Shown: one piece after another, positions 23,037-28,125 of the stretch
How the letters are laid out: each line of letters starts with the position of its first letter
Numbering within the stretch: position 1 is the stretch's first letter
Assembly (NCBI GenBank): GCA_964587515.1
Contig: CAZPMO010000048.1
Coordinates: forward strand, 1 to 28,125
Length of the DNA: 28,125 nucleotides
DNA from: CAZPMO01 sp964587515
GTDB lineage: Bacteria; Pseudomonadota; Alphaproteobacteria; MPNO01
Reading direction: 5' to 3'
Program-made: the position numbers and the translations under genes
The notes under the pieces: generated by a model
What the model saw: the letters and a program-made list of their open reading frames with translations, nothing else
What the model was told of the DNA's origin: nothing
Databases searched by the model: none

Positions 23037-23389
23037 TCCGGCGCGCGACCGCGATGTGGATTTTGCTCGCGGTGTTCGCCGGCGCCGGGCTGTTTCTGGT
23101 GAAACATCAGGTCAGCGCCCTGGAGGGACGGCTGACCCATCTCGACCGCGCGATCTTGCAGAACCAGCGCGCCGTCCATGTTCTCAAAGCCGAATGGAGC
23201 TTTCTCAATCAGCCGGCGCGGCTCGAGGACCTGGGACGCAGGCTGCTCGGGCTCCAAGCGCGGCGCGGTGAACGGATCATTTCGGTCAACGCGCTCACCG
23301 CGCTTTCGGAACCGGCCATACGAATCGGCGACTGGATCGCCCCGGCGCGCGCCAGCATGGGCCGCACGGGCGGGAGATGGGTGAGATGA
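23033..23389 (+). CDS. ftsL: Cell division protein FtsL
   Basis: The 118-aa protein has one N-terminal membrane segment (about 7-23, AMWILLAVFAGAGLFLV), then a coiled-coil-like region (KHQVSALEGRLTHLDRAILQ) and LKAEWSFLNQPARLEDLGRR, typical of FtsL. FtsL joins FtsB and FtsQ in the divisome and helps activate FtsWI. Sequence identity in this family is low, so the call leans on size, topology and position between rsmH and ftsI. Both junctions are ATGA overlaps. Confidence 0.9.
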   Translation: MIRRATAMWILLAVFAGAGLFLVKHQVSALEGRLTHLDRAILQNQRAVHVLKAEWSFLNQPARLEDLGRRLLGLQARRGERIISVNALTALSEPAIRIGDWIAPARASMGRTGGRWVR

Positions 23390-25104
23390 GTCCCGATCGC
23401 AGCCGCGATCTCAACCTGGTACAGCTCGAAGGCGAGCGCAAACAGGCAATCGACACCGCCCGCAACCGGCTGCTGGTGACCGGCGCGGTATTCGCCGCGA
23501 TTTTCCTGTTCATCGGCATCCGGCTGGTCGAGGTCGCGATGATACAGTCGGGCCAGGAGCCGCGGTTGGCCGGCAAACGCGCCTCGGAGAGCATTCGCAC
23601 CGGGCGCGCCGACATCACCGACCGCAACGGCGTTTTGCTGGCGACCAGCCTCACGACCGCGTCGCTCTACGCCAATCCCCGTATCGTGCTGGATGCGGAA
23701 GACGCCGCCCGCAAACTGGTCGCGGTGCTGCCCGATCTCGGCGAGGCGTCGGTGCTCGCCAAGCTGCGCCAGAAGCGGCGTTTCGTCTGGCTGCGCCGTC
23801 ACCTGACGCCGGACCAGCAATACGCGGTCAACCGGCTGGGCCTGCCCGGCATCGATTTCCAGAGCGAGGAGCGGCGCATTTATCCACTGGCGCGCGCCGC
23901 CGCCCATGTGCTGGGCTATACCGATCCCGACAATCGCGGGCTGGCCGGCGTCGAAAACTATTTCGACGAAGGGCTGCGCTCGCGCCGACGCCCGTTGGCT
24001 CTTTCCCTCGACATCCGGGTTCAGCACGCGCTGAAGATCGAACTTCGCGGAGCGATGAAGGAATTCCGCGCGATCGGCGCGGCCGGTATCGTGCTCGACG
24101 CCCGCAACGGCGAGGTCGTGGCGATGGTCTCGTTGCCCGATTTCGACCCCAACCGGTCCGGCTCCATCGACGACGACGCGCGTTTCAACCGCACCACGCT
24201 CGGCGTCTACGAAATGGGCTCGACCTTCAAGATCTTCACCACGGCCCTTGCTCTCGACACCGGCACGGCATCGTTGAGCGACGGTTACGACGCCAGCCGG
24301 CCGATCCGCGTCGCGCGTTTCTGGATCCGCGACCACGGCGCCAAGCGGCGTTGGCTGTCGGTGCCGGAAATCTTCATCTATTCGTCGAATATCGGCTCGG
24401 CCAAAATGGCCAAGCGGGTGGGCGGCAAGCGCCAGCGATCCTTCATGGGGCGGCTCGGCATGCTCAGCCGTCCGCCGATCGAGCTGACCGAAATCGGCGC
24501 CCCGCTGGCGCCTACCAAGTGGCGCGACATCAACACCATGACCATCGGTTTCGGTCATGGGCTCGCGGTCAGCCCGGTCCAGCTCGCCAGCGGCGTGGCC
24601 GCGGTCATCAACGGCGGCGTGATGTACCCGACGACGCTGATCAAACGTCGCGAAGACGAGCCGCTGATCGGCAGTCGCGTTCTCTCGGCATCGACGTCGG
24701 AAAAGATGCGCCGCCTGATGCGGCTGAACGTGGAGCGCGGCACCGGCCGGCGCGCCGCGGTGCGTGGCTATATGGTCGGCGGCAAGACCGGCACCGCCGA
24801 GAAAGTCTCCGGGCGACGGTACGCGACCAAGGCGCTGCTGTCGTCGTTCGTCGCCGCCTTCCCTATTCACGCGCCGCGATACGTGGTGTTCGCCATGCTC
24901 GACGAGGCGCGCGGCAATGCCTCGACGCACGGCTATGCGACGGGCGGATGGGTGGCCGCACCCATTGTCGCCCGGGTCGTCGCGCGCGCGGCGCCGCTGC
25001 TCGGCGTCACGCCGGTGGACGAAGACGCGGATGCGCTCAAGCGCAGAATGGCGGTCAGGGTCATGACCGAACGGAACGGAGTACGGCGCGTTGCATTTGA
25101 GTGA
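23386..25104 (+). CDS. ftsI: Peptidoglycan transpeptidase FtsI (PBP3)
   Basis: The 572-aa protein has a short cytoplasmic tail, a membrane segment (about 29-50, LLVTGAVFAAIFLFIGIRLV), a PBP dimer domain starting at GRADITDRNGVLLATS, and a transpeptidase domain with S279TFK282, S333SN335 and K467TGTA471. It crosslinks septal peptidoglycan. Two in-frame ATGs compete: 23377 and 23386. The second is chosen because it makes the ATGA overlap with ftsL seen at the other junctions and places GGGAG about 9 nt upstream. The stop overlaps murE by 14 nt. Confidence 0.96.
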   Translation: MSPDRSRDLNLVQLEGERKQAIDTARNRLLVTGAVFAAIFLFIGIRLVEVAMIQSGQEPRLAGKRASESIRTGRADITDRNGVLLATSLTTASLYANPRIVLDAEDAARKLVAVLPDLGEASVLAKLRQKRRFVWLRRHLTPDQQYAVNRLGLPGIDFQSEERRIYPLARAAAHVLGYTDPDNRGLAGVENYFDEGLRSRRRPLALSLDIRVQHALKIELRGAMKEFRAIGAAGIVLDARNGEVVAMVSLPDFDPNRSGSIDDDARFNRTTLGVYEMGSTFKIFTTALALDTGTASLSDGYDASRPIRVARFWIRDHGAKRRWLSVPEIFIYSSNIGSAKMAKRVGGKRQRSFMGRLGMLSRPPIELTEIGAPLAPTKWRDINTMTIGFGHGLAVSPVQLASGVAAVINGGVMYPTTLIKRREDEPLIGSRVLSASTSEKMRRLMRLNVERGTGRRAAVRGYMVGGKTGTAEKVSGRRYATKALLSSFVAAFPIHAPRYVVFAMLDEARGNASTHGYATGGWVAAPIVARVVARAAPLLGVTPVDEDADALKRRMAVRVMTERNGVRRVAFE

Positions 25105-26581
25105 ACTCGTCCAGGCCAGCGGCGAGACCGCGCCGCATCCCGTCGACGCCACGGAGATTGCCGGGTTGACCTCGGATTCGCGCGCCGTGGAACCCGGATT
25201 CCTGTTTGCCGCGATCCCGGGTCAGATTGCCGACGGGCGTGATTTCATCGGCGACGCGGTGGCGCGCGGCGCGGCCGCGATCCTCGCCCCGCCCGACACC
25301 GAACTCGACGGCGATGCGCGGCGGAGCGGCGTGAGGCTGGTGACCGATGAAAATCCGCGCCGGCGGCTGTCGTTGATGGCGGCCTGTTTTTACGGCGCGC
25401 AGCCCGACGTGACGGCGGCGGTTACCGGCACCAACGGCAAGACCTCAGTGGCCTGGTTCACGCGCCAGATCTGGTCTCACCTCGGCCACCGGGCCGCCAG
25501 CCTCGGCACCCTCGGCATCGACGCCCCGGATCATCACGTGAAGGGCTCGCTGACCACGCCCGATCCGGTCGCGCTGCACCGCGACCTCGCCGATCTCGCC
25601 GGGGCCGGCGTCGACCATCTGGTTCTCGAAGCGTCGAGCCACGGTCTCAGCCAGTACCGTCTCGACGGGATTGCCTTCGCCGCCGGCGCCTTCACCAACC
25701 TGTCGCGCGACCATCTCGACTATCACCGTACGATGAAGGATTACCGCGCCGCCAAGCTGCGCCTGTTCAGCGTCCTGCTGCGGCCCGGCGCGACGGCGGT
25801 GCTCAACGCCGATGCGGCCGATTTCGGACCCTTCAAATCGGCCAGCGCGCAACATGGTTGCCGCGTCATCGGCTATGGCGAAAAGGGCAGGGAAATCCGC
25901 CTGCGATCGCTGAAGCCGGTGGCCGACGGGCTCGACATGACGATCGAGCTGTTCGGCGACCAGCACGAGTTGCGCCTGCCGTTGCCCGGCGCCTTCCAGG
26001 CCGCCAACGCGCTGTGCGCGCTGGGGCTTGTGGCCGCCTGCGGCGACGATGCGACGCAAGCGGTTAGCGCGCTCAACCATCTCGAAGGCGTGCCGGGACG
26101 GCTGCAACTTGCGGCGCGGGCGCCCTGCGGCGCGCCCATCTATGTCGATTACGCGCACACGCCGGATGCTCTGGCCAATGTTCTGAAAGCGCTGAGACCG
26201 CATACAGAGGGCCGGTTATGCGTGGTGTTCGGCGCGGGCGGCGATCGCGATCCGGGCAAGCGGCCGATGATGGGCGAGATCGCAAGCAAGCTCGCCGATA
26301 TCGCGATCGTCACCGACGACAATCCGCGCGGCGAGGACCCGGCCGAAATTCGCCGCCAGATTCTCAGCGCGTGCGCGGGCGCGATGGAATTCGACGATCG
26401 CGCGGCGGCGATCCGCGCCGGGGCCGACGCCCTGTCGGCGACCGATGTGCTGGTGGTCGCGGGCAAAGGCCACGAAACCGGCCAGATCGTCGGCAACGAG
26501 ACACGCCCGTTCGACGATGTCGATCAAGCGCGCGAGGCGGCCCGCGCCCTCGCCCGCGCCCTCGAAGGAACGGGGTCATGA
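25091..26581 (+). CDS. murE: UDP-MurNAc-L-Ala-D-Glu:meso-diaminopimelate ligase
   Basis: The 496-aa protein has the Mur ligase ATP loop TGTNGKTSV (112-120), VLEASSHGLSQYRLDG, FTNLSRDHLDYHRTMKDY, YVDYAHTPDALANVL and the DNPR motif at 410-413, which in MurE marks meso-diaminopimelate as the added amino acid. It acts in the cytoplasm in wall precursor synthesis. The likely start is TTG at 25091, 14 nt inside the end of ftsI; no nearer ATG fits the family start. It ends in an ATGA overlap with murF. Confidence 0.96.
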   Translation: MHLSELVQASGETAPHPVDATEIAGLTSDSRAVEPGFLFAAIPGQIADGRDFIGDAVARGAAAILAPPDTELDGDARRSGVRLVTDENPRRRLSLMAACFYGAQPDVTAAVTGTNGKTSVAWFTRQIWSHLGHRAASLGTLGIDAPDHHVKGSLTTPDPVALHRDLADLAGAGVDHLVLEASSHGLSQYRLDGIAFAAGAFTNLSRDHLDYHRTMKDYRAAKLRLFSVLLRPGATAVLNADAADFGPFKSASAQHGCRVIGYGEKGREIRLRSLKPVADGLDMTIELFGDQHELRLPLPGAFQAANALCALGLVAACGDDATQAVSALNHLEGVPGRLQLAARAPCGAPIYVDYAHTPDALANVLKALRPHTEGRLCVVFGAGGDRDPGKRPMMGEIASKLADIAIVTDDNPRGEDPAEIRRQILSACAGAMEFDDRAAAIRAGADALSATDVLVVAGKGHETGQIVGNETRPFDDVDQAREAARALARALEGTGS

Positions 26582-27984
26582 CCGCGCTGTGGGACGCGAC
26601 CGAGGCGCGCGCCGCCACGGGCGGGCGCAATACGTCGGACTGGCGGGCCGGCGGCGTGTCGATCGATAGCCGCTCGATCGCGCGCGACGATCTGTTCGTG
26701 GCGATCCGTGGGCCATCTTTCGACGGGCACGATTATGTCGGCCGGGCGTTCGACCGCGGCGCCGCGGCCGGCCTGGTCAGCCATACGCCGGACGGCTTGC
26801 CGGATCGCGCGCCACTGCTGATCGTCGATGATACGCTGGACGCGCTGGGCGCGCAGGCCCGAACCGCGCGACGCCGCACCAAGGCGCGCGTCGCCGCGAT
26901 CACCGGCAGCGTCGGCAAGACCGGCACCAAGGAAGCGCTGCGCCGGGTGCTGGCCGAACAGGGCGAGACCACAGCCAGCGAATCCAGCCTCAACAATCAC
27001 TGGGGCGTGCCGCTGTCGCTGTCACGCATGCCGGCCGATACCCGTTTCGGCGTATTCGAAATCGGCATGAACCACGCCGGTGAAATATCGCCGCTGTCGG
27101 CGATGGTGCGGCCCGACGTGGCGGTGATCACCACGGTCGAGATGGCGCACACGGAATTTTTCGACTCCGTCGAAGACGTCGCCGACGCCAAGGCGGAGAT
27201 TTTCGACGGCGTGACCCATGGCGGCGCCGCGATTCTCAACCGCGACAATCCCCATTTCGAACGGCTGGCGCGCCACGCATCCGAGCGCGGCATCACGGAC
27301 ATCGTTTCGTTCGGCCGCCATGACGCGGCCGAAATCCGGCTGCTCGACTGCGCCCTCGAAGCCCGCGCGAGCCGGGTCTCCGCGGCGATCCACGGCGCGA
27401 CGATCGACTACCGCATCGGACTTCCCGGCCGCCACTGGGTAATCAACAGCCTCGCCGTGCTCGCCGCCGTGCGCGCGCTTGGGGCCGATGTGGAACGCGC
27501 CGCGGCGGCGCTCGCCGGTCTCGAACCGCTGGCTGGCCGCGGCCGCATCCATGAGGTCGATTTCGGCGCGGGCGAGCTCACGATCATCGATGAAAGCTAC
27601 AACGCCAACCCCGCTTCGATGCGGGCCGCCATCGAAACACTGGGCGGCATGACCCCGACCGGCGACGGACGACGGATCGCGGTGCTCGGCGCCATGCGCG
27701 AACTGGGCGCGGCTTCGGAGTCGCTGCACGCCGAAATCGCCGATCCGTTGCGGGAAAATCATATCGATCTGTTGCATGCGGTCGGCGAGATGCGCGCGGC
27801 CCACGACCGCCTGCCCGAAACCATGCAAGGCATGGTCGCCGACAGCGGCGAAGAGTTCGCCGCCGAAATCACCGCGACGCTGCGCGCCGGCGACATCGTG
27901 ATGGTCAAGGGGTCCAACGCGAGCCGCATGGCGGTCGTGGTCGAGACCTTGCTGGGCGACCAGACGCGGCGGGAGGGGTGCTGA
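26578..27984 (+). CDS. murF: UDP-MurNAc-tripeptide:D-alanyl-D-alanine ligase
   Basis: The 468-aa protein has the ATP loop ITGSVGKTGTKE (about 108-119), SLNNHWGVPLSLSR, FEIGMNHAGEI, the NRDNPHF segment and IIDESYNANPASMRAAI, all MurF signatures. It adds D-Ala-D-Ala to complete the pentapeptide precursor. The frame is open far upstream into murE, but the ATG at 26578 gives the ATGA overlap and the family start (MTALWDATEARAATGG). The mraY start is 3 nt after its stop. Confidence 0.96.
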   Translation: MTALWDATEARAATGGRNTSDWRAGGVSIDSRSIARDDLFVAIRGPSFDGHDYVGRAFDRGAAAGLVSHTPDGLPDRAPLLIVDDTLDALGAQARTARRRTKARVAAITGSVGKTGTKEALRRVLAEQGETTASESSLNNHWGVPLSLSRMPADTRFGVFEIGMNHAGEISPLSAMVRPDVAVITTVEMAHTEFFDSVEDVADAKAEIFDGVTHGGAAILNRDNPHFERLARHASERGITDIVSFGRHDAAEIRLLDCALEARASRVSAAIHGATIDYRIGLPGRHWVINSLAVLAAVRALGADVERAAAALAGLEPLAGRGRIHEVDFGAGELTIIDESYNANPASMRAAIETLGGMTPTGDGRRIAVLGAMRELGAASESLHAEIADPLRENHIDLLHAVGEMRAAHDRLPETMQGMVADSGEEFAAEITATLRAGDIVMVKGSNASRMAVVVETLLGDQTRREGC

Positions 27985-27987
27985 GGA

Positions 27988-28125
27988 ATGCTTTATAACC
28001 TCCTCTTCCCGCTGGCCGATGAGTTCGGCATTTTCAACCTGTTCCGCTATATCACGCTGCGCACCGGCGGCGCCGTGGTTACCGCGCTGATCGTGAGCTT
28101 CATCTTCGGCCCCGCCATCATCCGC
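27988..28125 (+). CDS. mraY: Phospho-MurNAc-pentapeptide transferase, N-terminal part
   Basis: The 46 codons present read MLYNLLFPLADEFGIFNLF, then RYITLRTGGAVVTALIVSFI and FGPAIIR, which is the normal MraY start including the first membrane helix. MraY makes lipid I at the inner membrane. GGGAGGGG lies about 10 nt and GAGGA directly before the ATG. The gene is cut by the window end. Confidence 0.95.
   Translation, partial: MLYNLLFPLADEFGIFNLFRYITLRTGGAVVTALIVSFIFGPAIIR

Noticed and set aside
23209..25152. A 647-codon open frame antisense to ftsI
   Set aside because: It is a shadow of a well-defined PBP3 with all catalytic motifs.

Overview
The window looks like part of an alphaproteobacterial chromosome, probably of the Rhodospirillales type. 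The evidence is high GC, a complete 5' part of an rnpB-mraZ-rsmH-ftsL-ftsI-murE-murF-mraY cluster, a GcrA-type protein, a DUF4169 protein, an RHH_4 ribbon-helix-helix protein, a HGGxSTG protein, and palindromic REP-type repeats typical of this class. A run of ten Ns at 11433-11442 shows that the sequence is a draft assembly. Taxonomic placement is inference from gene content only.

Layout. (1) 1-2557, minus strand: an MFS exporter (cut by the window edge), a TauD/TfdA-type 2-oxoglutarate dioxygenase and an EthD-domain protein. (2) 2574-3942: a patch of degraded and repetitive DNA holding the C-terminal half of an OsmC-like gene with an in-frame TGA, an internally deleted IS110-type transposase, a long imperfect palindrome, an 11-bp hairpin and an inverted pair of 29-bp REP units. 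(3) 3943-7019, plus strand: two coupled genes of unknown role (the second is HGGxSTG), then formate-tetrahydrofolate ligase (fhs) with a small ribbon-helix-helix gene 3 nt behind it. (4) 7029-10694, minus strand: a 1221-aa AsmA-family protein. It is followed on the plus strand by a DUF4169 gene whose frame breaks at a 10-A run.

(5) 11056-18654, minus strand: a likely catabolic and uptake region. In transcription order it carries a DUF1445 putative hydro-lyase, LigA-like and LigB-like subunits of a class III extradiol dioxygenase, a GlcD/D-lactate-dehydrogenase-like FAD oxidase, a TAXI-type TRAP solute-binding protein broken by one amber codon, a fused TRAP permease, and a second TauD-type dioxygenase interrupted by the assembly gap. 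The simplest reading is uptake of an organic acid through the TRAP system and ring opening of an aromatic diol by LigAB. The substrate cannot be read from the sequence.

(6) 18784-20770, plus strand: a TerB/J-domain protein, a short GcrA-like zinc-ligand protein and an AmpD-like amidase. (7) 20803-21190: RNase P RNA. (8) 21191-28125: the mraZ control region and the division and wall cluster. Almost every junction in the cluster is a 4-nt ATGA overlap or similar, so the genes are probably translationally coupled. The mraZ leader holds five TGGG-type boxes at exact 10-bp spacing on the minus strand. They overlap a TTGACA promoter, which suggests tight MraZ autoregulation of the operon.

No CRISPR array, tRNA, prophage core or recognisable defence system was seen. 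The most unusual signals are the MraZ box array, three genes with apparent disruptions that may be real or assembly errors, the LigAB/TRAP cluster, and REP units that have become coding sequence.
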